From assembly GCA_942493075.1 (NCBI GenBank), contig OW818681.1, positions 2,046,001-2,110,000 on the forward strand: 64,000 nucleotides of DNA. Direction: 5' to 3'. The notes under the pieces were generated by a model. That model was not told the DNA's origin and did not search any database. It worked only from the letters and a program-made list of their open reading frames with translations. Within the stretch, counting starts at the first letter, position 1. Each line of letters begins with the position of its first letter. Shown here piece after piece: positions 25,905-33,451 of the stretch. The stretch is from JBBQYD01 sp942493075 (GTDB lineage: Bacteria > Verrucomicrobiota > Verrucomicrobiia > Limisphaerales > UBA8199). A program made the position numbers and the translations under genes.

Positions 25905-27680
25905 ATGCCAGATACGCCGAAGGCTGGAGAGAAGATATTTCGGGGCATACCGGTTTCCACCGGTGTGTGCCGCGGAAAGATTGTCATACTCCGGCGCTTC
26001 CGACCGGTGATCGACCTCCGCAAGATCACAGAAGCTGAATTGGGAGAGGAAGTAGGCCGTCTTGAAAGAGCCCTGGTTCAGACTCGGCACCAGATTCTCG
26101 ACGTGCAGCGGCGTGTGAGTGGTGCCATGGGCGCAGAGGAGGGCAGCATTTTTGACGCGCACCTGCTTGTGCTCGAAGACCGCACCCTCATCGATGAAGT
26201 GATTCGTGTCATCTCTGAGGAACGCGTTAACGCGGAGCATGCATTCCACGAAGTCGCGGAACGTTATGCCGCTACGCTTGCAGCCATTGATGATGACTAT
26301 CTCCGGGAACGTGCCACGGACATGCGGGATGTCACCAATCGTGTTCTAAACAACCTGCTAGGGCTGGAACCGGAAGCTGACCTCCGGCATTTAAAGGAGC
26401 CTTGCATCATCATCAGCCACGACCTAAGCCCCTCAAATACAGCGCAATTGGATAAGCGCAACGTGCTGGGTTTTGCGACGGATATCGGCAGCAAGACCTC
26501 CCATACTGCGATTATGGCGCGTTCGCTGCGGATACCCGCTGCCGTCGGTTTTAAGGATGTCAGCGAGCAGATTGAGCATGGCGCATATGCGTTGCTGGAT
26601 GGGTTCAATGGGTTGTTGATCATCAATCCCACTGACCAGACGTTGTTTGAATATGGCCAGTTGCAGCAGAAGCAAGTGACGCTGCAGGAGAAGTTGCGCG
26701 ATGTCCTCCAGACTCCCGCGGTCACTCTGGATGGTCATCGCGTGCTGCTGACCGCTAACATTGAAAGCGCTCAGGATACAACCCAAGTGTTGCAGAACGG
26801 TGCCGATGGAGTAGGGCTTTTCCGCACGGAGTACCTCTTCATCAACCATGAGCATCCGCCCTCTGAGGAACAGCAATACCAGGACTATAGCGCGGTGGCA
26901 AAGGCGCTCAAGCCGATGCCCGTGGTCATTCGAACTCTGGATTTGGGCGGAGATAAGTTCATGGCGCACCGCCCCGTTCCGCGGGAGATGAACCCTTTCC
27001 TGGGTTGGCGCGCCATCCGGTTCTGTCTGCAAGAGCGGGATATTTTTCGCGAACAATTGCGGGCCATCCTGCGAGCAAGCGCCGAAGGCAACGTTCGCAT
27101 GATGTACCCGATGATCTCCGGGTTGGACGAACTGAATCAGGCCAACGCTCTCGTAGATGAGTACAAAGCCGAGTTGCGTGCCGAAGGTTTGCCTTTCGAT
27201 GAGAACCTGCAAGTTGGGGCGATGATCGAGACGCCCTCGGCTGTAATCGTGGCGGATTCATTAGCTAAGCGGCTGAAGTTCATGAGTATCGGAACCAACG
27301 ATCTCATCCAGTACTCCCTGGCTGTGGATCGCATGAATGAGAAGATCGCTCATCTATATGAGCCGACTCATCCTGCAATAGTCCGTCTGATCAAGGCGAC
27401 GACCGACGCCGCTCATAAGCATCAAATCAAAGTGAGCGTCTGCGGCGAAATGGCCAGCGACCCTGTTTTGGCACCTTTGCTCCTCGGATTGGGTGTGGAC
27501 GAACTTAGTGCGGCTCCAGCATTGGTGCCCCCAGTGAAGTTTCTCGTTCGCCGCCTCAAGTTGAGCGAGGCCCAGGCGCTGGCACGGTTCGCACTGGATT
27601 GCGAATCCGCTGTCGAAATTCTAGCCCGCTGCCAGGAATTGGCTCGCGAAATCGCTCCCAGCCTTTTCGAGAACAAATAG
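25905..27680 (+). CDS. ptsI: PTS enzyme I (phosphoenolpyruvate-protein phosphotransferase)
   Basis: The 591-residue protein is enzyme I, which takes phosphate from PEP and passes it to HPr. The N-terminal part contains the HPr-binding helices and the phosphohistidine site GSKTSHTAIMARSL (canonical GGRTSHSAIMAR); the C-terminal PEP-binding TIM barrel has GVGLFRTEYLF, RTLDLGGDKF, MIETPSAVIVADSLA, SIGTNDLIQYSLAVDR and the cysteine in VCGEMASDP. All key residues are present and the length is near normal (about 575). No HPr or sugar-specific component is adjacent, so in this organism it may serve a regulatory PTS or work with distant partners. The first 12 residues precede the family start and the ATG has no clear ribosome binding site. 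Confidence 0.94.
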   Translation: MPDTPKAGEKIFRGIPVSTGVCRGKIVILRRFRPVIDLRKITEAELGEEVGRLERALVQTRHQILDVQRRVSGAMGAEEGSIFDAHLLVLEDRTLIDEVIRVISEERVNAEHAFHEVAERYAATLAAIDDDYLRERATDMRDVTNRVLNNLLGLEPEADLRHLKEPCIIISHDLSPSNTAQLDKRNVLGFATDIGSKTSHTAIMARSLRIPAAVGFKDVSEQIEHGAYALLDGFNGLLIINPTDQTLFEYGQLQQKQVTLQEKLRDVLQTPAVTLDGHRVLLTANIESAQDTTQVLQNGADGVGLFRTEYLFINHEHPPSEEQQYQDYSAVAKALKPMPVVIRTLDLGGDKFMAHRPVPREMNPFLGWRAIRFCLQERDIFREQLRAILRASAEGNVRMMYPMISGLDELNQANALVDEYKAELRAEGLPFDENLQVGAMIETPSAVIVADSLAKRLKFMSIGTNDLIQYSLAVDRMNEKIAHLYEPTHPAIVRLIKATTDAAHKHQIKVSVCGEMASDPVLAPLLLGLGVDELSAAPALVPPVKFLVRRLKLSEAQALARFALDCESAVEILARCQELAREIAPSLFENK

Positions 27681-27697
27681 CCTGGTGCTGATCTACT

Positions 27698-27726
27698 CCG
27701 GATTCGGGAGTAATACCCGAATCCGG
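27698..27726 (+). terminator. Hairpin after ptsI
   Basis: A perfect 11-bp inverted repeat CCGGATTCGGG/CCCGAATCCGG (27698-27708, 27716-27726) with a 7-nt loop, 17 nt past the ptsI stop. The downstream tract (TCCCTCATTTCC) is only weakly T-rich. Confidence 0.6.
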
Positions 27727-27866
27727 TCCCTCATTTCCTGCCTGGTTTCTTGTAGGGGACAAAACGTAAAGTATTCCGACGCTTTTTGGATCTTGTTTAC
27801 ACTCAGCAGCTTCCAGAGGGGGCATTAGAGGCTTTGGTGTCGCTCTAAGTTATTGTGGATCAGTTA

Positions 27867-27881
27867 TCCGTATTAATCGGA
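27867..27881. promoter_or_regulatory. Small dyad upstream of the sigma-54 promoter
   Basis: TCCG-TATTAAT-CGGA is centred about 38 nt upstream of the -24 element of the CTERM gene. It could be an activator site, but it is short and only one copy is seen, so the assignment is speculative. Confidence 0.2.
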
Positions 27882-27911
27882 CATCGGTATTTCTACGTAG
27901 TTTCTAATTCA

Positions 27912-27927
27912 TGGTACTGCTTCTGCA
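27912..27927 (+). promoter_or_regulatory. Sigma-54 promoter of the CTERM micro-protein gene
   Basis: TGGTACTGCTTCTGCA matches the sigma-54 consensus TGGCACN5TTGCA with the invariant GG and GC exactly 10 nt apart. The predicted start is near 27938, 5 nt before the ATG at 27943. The presence of a sigma-54 activator (PrsR) two genes downstream supports it. Confidence 0.7.
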
Positions 27928-27942
27928 TCAAACGCTTGTAGT

Positions 27943-28176
27943 ATGACAAGAAGTAAGGTTTTACTGTTGTTGGGGTGCCTGGGACTGGTGTTCCAGTCCG
28001 TGCACGCGCGGCCGGTGGATCAGGTCAAGCCCGTAGCGCCTCCTCCGCCCAAAGTGTACGAAGCTTCCTCTACCGGAATAATGCAACGGCAGAGTGTCCC
28101 TGATGCCGGCGCGACTGCATTGCTCCTTGGAGGTGTGATGTCGCTTCTGGCCGTTGCTCGCTATTCCAAGCGTTAG
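27943..28176 (+). CDS. Micro-protein with VPDSG-CTERM-type sorting tail
   Basis: The 77-residue protein has a signal peptide (VLLLLGCLGLVFQSVHA), a short Pro-rich middle (VKPVAPPPPKVYEASS), and a C-terminal tripartite tail: VPDAGATALLLGG, a hydrophobic stretch and the basic end ARYSKR. This is the VPDSG-CTERM pattern with Ser replaced by Ala, a target of exosortase-like sorting enzymes known from Verrucomicrobia. After removal of signal and tail only about 30 residues would remain, so the surface product would be a peptide. It lies behind a sigma-54 promoter and upstream of prsK-prsR, which control PEP-CTERM genes elsewhere. A strong hairpin separates it from prsK. No exosortase gene is in the window. 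Confidence 0.75.
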   Translation: MTRSKVLLLLGCLGLVFQSVHARPVDQVKPVAPPPPKVYEASSTGIMQRQSVPDAGATALLLGGVMSLLAVARYSKR

Positions 28177-28204
28177 GCGCGTTAAGCTCGCTTTTAGTTT
28201 CACT

Positions 28205-28239
28205 AGCACGGGTTGAAACCTGCGGTTTCTGCCCGTGCT
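28205..28239 (+). terminator. Long hairpin after the CTERM gene
   Basis: Outer arms AGCACGGG/CCCGTGCT and inner arms GAAACC/GGTTTC form an extended stem with a TGC loop, followed by TTGTG. It is 28 nt past the stop and probably ends the sigma-54 transcript before prsK. Confidence 0.7.
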
Positions 28240-28351
28240 TTGTGTACAGGGTGTGGGATGGATGGCCGTGCATCTATTTAAATTGTGAAGTGAACCAATT
28301 TTTGCTTGTCTGTGTGGCACAGCAGCTTTTTGGCGTGCTGTTAGGATTCAA

Positions 28352-30466
28352 ATGGGCACATCCGTCATATTTGCTTTTAGCAGCGCGACCCTGGCTCTAT
28401 TGCTCGGCCTGATTATCGTGTTCGCAGCCAGGCGGACGACCGCGCGTTGGGCTTTTGCTGGCGGCATGCTGGCTTTGGGCCTTGAGGCCATCTTCTCTGG
28501 AGCCGCTCTGCAGTCCACGACGACTGAAAGGATGCTCCATTGGCGCAGCCTTGAGCTTGTAGCCGCTTCTTTCTACCCGGGTTGCTGGGTCCTATTCAGC
28601 CTCACTTATGCGCGGGGCAATGCCTCAGAGTTCATTGAGCGCTGGCGCATGGTGGTTATTGGCGCGTTTACCGTGCCGCTCCTTAACGCGCTGGTTTTTG
28701 CAGGAGATTTGTTGCGGCCCATACGAAATGGAGAAGATATCCAGGTTGGCGTGTTTTCACTCACCCCGGCTGGCATGTTTGTGGAGCTGTTTCTGGTCAT
28801 TAGCTCCGTGCTGATCCTGATGAATCTCGAGCGAACGTTTCGGTCGGCCGTCGGCACGATGCGCTGGCGCATTAAGTATGTCGTTCTAGGCCTCGGCCTT
28901 ATCATGGCCGTGCGCGCCTACACCAGCAGCCAAAGCCTGTTGTTTCGAGCAGCGGATCTTGCTTTCTCGGCAATTGATCTCGGCGCGCTGCTCCTGGGCT
29001 GCCTGGTCATGGTGCGCTCCCTATTACGGGTGGGGCATTTTGAAGTAACGGTTTATCCCTCCCATACCATTCTGCAGAACTCCGTCACCGTCATTCTGGC
29101 CGGGATTTATTTCCTCAGCATTGGCATGTTTGCCAATTACGTTTCCCATTCCGGCGGCACGCGGGCCTTCCCGCTCAAAGCCCTGGCTGTGCTGCTGCTA
29201 CTGGTCCTGTTTACGATGGTGCTTCTTTCAGATAGAGTCCGGCTCTATCTCCGGCGTCTCTACGCTCGTTACTTCCAGCGGCCTTTGCACGATTACCGAA
29301 CGGTGTGGCGCACTTTCACCGAGGGCACTGCCTCCCATGTTGAAGAGGCGGCTCTTTCTCGTGCTGTCGCCAAACTCGTCTCGGACCTTTTCCAAGTGCT
29401 ATCTGTAAACATTTGGCTGGTAAACCAGGAAAGCCAAACCTTTTCGCTCGTTGCCTCGACCGCACTCAATCAGCAAACCGGTGCCTTTTTAACTCCAGCG
29501 GGGCAGGATGCGGATGAGGTCATCCGTGCCTTGCGTGCCAATCCTGATCCTGTGGACCTGGATTCGTCTCTCGAGCATTGGGCCTCGGCGCTTCGGAGAT
29601 GCAATCCGGGTGAGTTCCGGAAGGGCGGCAACCGCGTGTGTGTGCCCATGCTCGCCCGCGGAGAATTGATTGGGTTCATGACTTTGGGTGATCGGGTGGG
29701 CGCGGTGGCCTTCTCTCTGCAGGATTTCGATCTGCTCAAGTGTGTGGCTGACCAGGCGGCAGCCAGCATGCTCAACATTTCGCTTTCGCAGCAGATCTTG
29801 CGCGCAAAGGAATTGGAAGCATTCCAAACGATGTCCGCTTTCTTCGTGCACGATCTGAAGAATACCGCCTCGACCCTCTCCTTAATGCTTCAGAACCTTC
29901 CGATCCATTTTGATAACCCGGCGTTTCGCGAAGATGCCTTGAGAGCCGTGGGAAAAACGGTGAATCACATCAACAGCTTGATCTCCCGGCTGAGCATGCT
30001 TCGCCAGAATACGATTTTAAAGCTGGTGCCTGCTGACCTCAACCAGCTCGTGGAAGAAGGGATAAAATGCTTGGACGAGGTCAAAGGGCTGCAGGTTATA
30101 AAAGATTTGGGCGGGGTGCCCGAAACCATGCTTGATCCGGACCAGATGAACAAACTGATCGTCAATCTCGCGCTCAATGCCAGGGAAGCAGTCGGTGCTG
30201 GTGGCCGGATTGAAGTTAGAACGAATGCCGATCCCTCCTGGGTTGTTCTTTCCATAACGGATAATGGGTGTGGCATGCCAGCGGAGTTCATCAGCCGCTC
30301 CTTGTTCCGACCGTTTCAGACCACCAAAAAACAGGGCATTGGCATTGGTATGTTCCAGTGTAAGATGATCGTCGAAGCGCACCGTGGCCGGATTGAAGTC
30401 GAGAGCGCTCCCGGCAAAGGGACAACTTTTCGGGTTTTACTGCCGATCCAGACTATTACGAAATGA
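28352..30466 (+). CDS. prsK: PrsK-type sensor histidine kinase of the CTERM system
   Basis: The 704-residue product has about eight membrane helices in residues 1-300, a GAF-like domain (about 320-480) and a C-terminal kinase core. The phosphorylatable His is about residue 500 in FFVHDLKNTASTLSLML; the ATPase has the N-box NLALNAREAVG, G1 DNGCGMPAEF and G2 GIGIGMFQCK. The order of a multi-helix N-terminus, GAF and HDLKN box matches PrsK, the kinase paired with PrsR in exosortase/PEP-CTERM genomes. Its stop overlaps the prsR start by 4 nt. TAGGAT sits 4 nt before the ATG. What it senses is unknown; the membrane region makes an envelope or lipid-linked cue plausible. Confidence 0.88.
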   Translation: MGTSVIFAFSSATLALLLGLIIVFAARRTTARWAFAGGMLALGLEAIFSGAALQSTTTERMLHWRSLELVAASFYPGCWVLFSLTYARGNASEFIERWRMVVIGAFTVPLLNALVFAGDLLRPIRNGEDIQVGVFSLTPAGMFVELFLVISSVLILMNLERTFRSAVGTMRWRIKYVVLGLGLIMAVRAYTSSQSLLFRAADLAFSAIDLGALLLGCLVMVRSLLRVGHFEVTVYPSHTILQNSVTVILAGIYFLSIGMFANYVSHSGGTRAFPLKALAVLLLLVLFTMVLLSDRVRLYLRRLYARYFQRPLHDYRTVWRTFTEGTASHVEEAALSRAVAKLVSDLFQVLSVNIWLVNQESQTFSLVASTALNQQTGAFLTPAGQDADEVIRALRANPDPVDLDSSLEHWASALRRCNPGEFRKGGNRVCVPMLARGELIGFMTLGDRVGAVAFSLQDFDLLKCVADQAAASMLNISLSQQILRAKELEAFQTMSAFFVHDLKNTASTLSLMLQNLPIHFDNPAFREDALRAVGKTVNHINSLISRLSMLRQNTILKLVPADLNQLVEEGIKCLDEVKGLQVIKDLGGVPETMLDPDQMNKLIVNLALNAREAVGAGGRIEVRTNADPSWVVLSITDNGCGMPAEFISRSLFRPFQTTKKQGIGIGMFQCKMIVEAHRGRIEVESAPGKGTTFRVLLPIQTITK

Positions 30467-31815
30467 AACCGAGATTGCTGATTGTCGATGATGACGAGGA
30501 AATCAGGTCCCAGATGAAATGGGCCCTGCTTCAGGACTACGAGATCTTCCTGGCCGAAGATCGACCTTCGGCGCTTGAGAATTTCAGACAGCAGCGTCCC
30601 GGTGTCGTCTTGCTGGACCTGGGCTTGCCCCCGCATCCTGGAAGCACGGAGGAGGGGTTTGCCGCTCTCAAAGAAATGATCGGCGAAACGATACCCTGCA
30701 AAATAATCATCATCAGCGGCCAGGGCGAAAAGAATAACGCTCTGGAAGCTATCGGCTCCGGTGCCTATGATTTTCTAACCAAACCCATCGATGTCGAGGA
30801 GCTCAAAGTCATTCTTCGCCGCACTTTTCATGTGGTGGGGCTGGAGCGCGAGTATCAGCAACTTCAAAAGCATTACGAGACCGAGACCTTCGAAGGAATG
30901 CTGGGGACGAGTCCCCAGATGCAGGATGTGTTCAACACCATTCGCAAGGTAGCGACATCCGATGCCCCAGTGCTGCTGCTGGGCGAGAGCGGCACAGGCA
31001 AGGAGATGGCGGCCCTGGCGATCCACAAACGCAGTGCGCGCCGGGATGGACCATTTGTGGCGATCAATTGCAGCGCCATCCCTGAGACGCTGCTCGAAAG
31101 CGAACTGTTCGGACACGAGAAAGGCTCTTTCACCGGCGCTCACATGCAGCGCAAGGGCAGGATTGAGACTGCCACCGGCGGCACCTTGTTTCTCGATGAA
31201 ATCGGCGAGCTGCCGGGGCCTATCCAGGTCAAGCTCCTGCGCTTTCTTCAAGGGCAGCGGATCGAAAGGGTAGGGGGAAGACAGGAAATTCAGGTCGATA
31301 CCCGCGTGGTAGCGGCCACCAATGTGGACCTGGAAGCAGCCATCAAGAGCAACGCCTTCCGTGAGGATTTGTTCTACCGCCTGGCTGTGGTGGTGGTCCG
31401 GTTGCCCGCCCTTCGCGACCGCGAAAATGACGTGGTGGTTTTAGCCCAGGATTTCTTGCGCCGTTTTGCGGAAGAAGTGGGCAAGCAGGGATTGGCTTTC
31501 GATGCCGAGGCGCGCCGGGCGATGGCGTTGCACTATTGGCCGGGCAATGTCCGGGAACTGCAGAATCGAGTCCGTCGCGCAGTCATCATGGCTGAGGGGC
31601 GCAAGATTACTGCGCCAGATCTCGAGCTTGGCGGCACCATGGGGATACCTCATGGCACCAGCCTCAAGGAAGCTCGTGAAGCGGTGGAGCGCGATATGAT
31701 TCAAAAAGCCCTGCGCAAGCACGGCGGAAAGATCGCCCCAGCAGCCACTGAATTGGGCGTCAGCCGCCCGACTCTTTATGAGCTGATGGAGAAGCTCGAT
31801 ATCAAAAGGGATTGA
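30463..31815 (+). CDS. prsR: PrsR-type sigma-54-dependent response regulator
   Basis: The 450-residue protein has a receiver domain (acidic pocket LLIVDDDEEI, phosphoacceptor Asp52 in VVLLDLGLPP, Lys in FLTKPI), an AAA+ sigma-54 activation domain (Walker A LLGESGTGKEMAA, GSFTGAH loop in place of GAFTGA, Walker B GGTLFLDEIGEL) and a C-terminal Fis-type helix-turn-helix (APAATELGVSRPTLYELM). It should activate sigma-54 promoters when phosphorylated by PrsK. The closest candidate target is the CTERM gene 2.5 kb upstream. The adjoining four-base overlap with prsK indicates translational coupling. Confidence 0.9.
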   Translation: MKPRLLIVDDDEEIRSQMKWALLQDYEIFLAEDRPSALENFRQQRPGVVLLDLGLPPHPGSTEEGFAALKEMIGETIPCKIIIISGQGEKNNALEAIGSGAYDFLTKPIDVEELKVILRRTFHVVGLEREYQQLQKHYETETFEGMLGTSPQMQDVFNTIRKVATSDAPVLLLGESGTGKEMAALAIHKRSARRDGPFVAINCSAIPETLLESELFGHEKGSFTGAHMQRKGRIETATGGTLFLDEIGELPGPIQVKLLRFLQGQRIERVGGRQEIQVDTRVVAATNVDLEAAIKSNAFREDLFYRLAVVVVRLPALRDRENDVVVLAQDFLRRFAEEVGKQGLAFDAEARRAMALHYWPGNVRELQNRVRRAVIMAEGRKITAPDLELGGTMGIPHGTSLKEAREAVERDMIQKALRKHGGKIAPAATELGVSRPTLYELMEKLDIKRD

Positions 31816-31867
31816 GTTTACGGGGTCCGCCGAGACGAACCGGGCCCTGAATAAGGCATAACGATTT

Positions 31868-32362
31868 ATGGATCCGTTGCCGTGGCCAGATCATCATCAC
31901 ATGCTCGCCGCGCAGGGCTGGCTTGAACTAGGCAATCCTGCGGAAGCCCTTGCCGAACTGAACAGGGTTTCCGTTGTTGGCAGACAGCATCCCGCAGTTC
32001 TTTACCTGAACTGGGATATTCACGCCCATAAGCGGGATTGGGAGCCTTCACTCCAATTCGCCGAGGAGTTGACCCGTTGCCAGCCGGATCATCCCGGAGG
32101 ATGGATCAGTGTGTCCTTTGCCTTGCACGAGTTAAAACGCACCGCTGAGGCGCGTGATAACCTGCTCCGCGTGCTGCCTCGATTCCCCGATAACCCTACG
32201 ATGCGTTACAACCTCGCCTGTTACGAAGCCCAGCTCGGCAACCTGGACCTCGCGCGGCACTGGCTCGACGTCGCGTTTGCATTGCCCGGCTCTGAGGAGC
32301 TGAAGAATGCGGCAGCCAATGACCCCGACCTGGCGCCCTTGCGACTGAGGTCACAGGGATAA
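31868..32362 (+). CDS. TPR-repeat protein
   Basis: The 164-residue soluble protein consists almost entirely of TPR-like helices (QGWLELGNPAEALAELNRV, ELKRTAEARDNLLRVLP, AQLGNLDLARHWLDVAFAL). There is no signal peptide or catalytic motif. It lies 52 nt after prsR on the same strand, so it may be cotranscribed, but its role is unknown. Small TPR proteins of this type are frequent in the suspected group. Confidence 0.75.
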   Translation: MDPLPWPDHHHMLAAQGWLELGNPAEALAELNRVSVVGRQHPAVLYLNWDIHAHKRDWEPSLQFAEELTRCQPDHPGGWISVSFALHELKRTAEARDNLLRVLPRFPDNPTMRYNLACYEAQLGNLDLARHWLDVAFALPGSEELKNAAANDPDLAPLRLRSQG

Positions 32363-32386
32363 GAAACGGTTTCAAGACCCCCTCGC

Positions 32387-33340
32387 TTAGAACATGCGCC
32401 GCACCCGGATCAGCGACCGGATACGACGTTCATCCCGAATGGGTGAGTTGAGATCCAGACTGTTGATTTGAACTCGCTCCGAGGAGTGAATAAACAATTT
32501 GTCCTGCAAATAGATTCCCACGTGCACCACGCGTTCCGGGCCTTTTTCCGATGCACGATGCCCAAAAAACAATAGATCCCCTTTGCGGAGGTTCTTCAAC
32601 TCAGGGTCAATCGAGATTTCCAATCCCTCCTTTGATTGCTGGCTGCTGTTGCGTTTGAGTTCAACCCCGTTCATCCGGAAAACCAGTTGTGTGAATCCAG
32701 AGCAATCCAGGCCTTTGGGTGAGTTGCCGCCCCACAGGTACGGACGGCCCATCAGCGCCCGTGCGGTGGCTTCGATGTTTTCCGGAGTTGTTTTCCGACT
32801 ATTCAACCATGACCGATAAGGCTCGACCTCGAAGGTCTGAAGCCAGCCGGAGCGGCCGTCGGGCAGGCGAAGCTCTGTCCAGCCGTCTTGTTCGGTGGTG
32901 GCCCTTGCCAGGTTGCCGAGGACGACGTCACATACCGGCTGAGCACTCTTTTCGGGTTTTTCCCGGAGAACTGTTTCGTGAACGATGATAATGACCAACC
33001 CGCCACTTTGCCAGGTATCCACTTCAGTTCGGGTGCAGCGGACGAATGTGCCGTCCTCCAGCCAGGCTTGGTAACCGTCCTGAGCTTCCACCAGGTACCA
33101 GTTCCGTCGTTGCTGCAGGAGCTTAACAGGGTAGCCAAGAAGCACCTGGGTGCCCATCTCCGCCATATGCTCAGGCTTCTCGCGTGCGCTGGCGACACTG
33201 AGCGTCGAAAGCCCCCAGCTTGGCTCAGCCGTGATGGGCTCACCTGAAATCTGTTGGGTCGGCCCGCGACCGGGAGAACCGGACTTGCACCCGGCCAGGA
33301 GGAGCAACCCGGCCATCAAAATTGTGAATTGGAATTTCAT
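32387..33340 (-). CDS. NlpC/P60 lipoprotein with SH3-like domains (peptidoglycan hydrolase)
   Basis: The 317-residue protein has a lipoprotein signal (LMAGLLLLAGCKSG), two bacterial SH3-like domains (about 45-105 and 110-175, GYPVKLLQQRRNWYLVEAQDGYQAW in part) and a C-terminal NlpC/P60 cysteine peptidase. The catalytic set is visible: Cys in GLDCSGFTQLVF, His in VVHVGIYLQ and a polar third residue in FIHSSERVQ; YLWGGNSPKGLDCSG is the family signature. It probably cleaves D-Glu-Dap bonds of stem peptides in the periplasm, which fits with Mpl-based recycling. The start ATG 33340 gives a normal lipoprotein signal. Confidence 0.9.
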   Translation of the reverse strand: MKFQFTILMAGLLLLAGCKSGSPGRGPTQQISGEPITAEPSWGLSTLSVASAREKPEHMAEMGTQVLLGYPVKLLQQRRNWYLVEAQDGYQAWLEDGTFVRCTRTEVDTWQSGGLVIIIVHETVLREKPEKSAQPVCDVVLGNLARATTEQDGWTELRLPDGRSGWLQTFEVEPYRSWLNSRKTTPENIEATARALMGRPYLWGGNSPKGLDCSGFTQLVFRMNGVELKRNSSQQSKEGLEISIDPELKNLRKGDLLFFGHRASEKGPERVVHVGIYLQDKLFIHSSERVQINSLDLNSPIRDERRIRSLIRVRRMF

Positions 33341-33451
33341 TCAGCAGTTACGAACCGACACAGCCCCAGTTCGTAACGGATGCTGTGAGGTAAGTCGAGC
33401 CGTTTCAAAGCTCGCTATCCCAGGAGAAACGGCTTCAGCGCCCCATGGACC

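Noticed and set aside
26433..27212. Minus-strand frame opposite ptsI
   Set aside because: ptsI is intact on the plus strand; the antisense frame has no family features.
28315..28330. TGGCAC upstream of prsK as a second sigma-54 promoter
   Set aside because: The position 10 nt after GG holds TT rather than the required GC, so the -12 element is missing.
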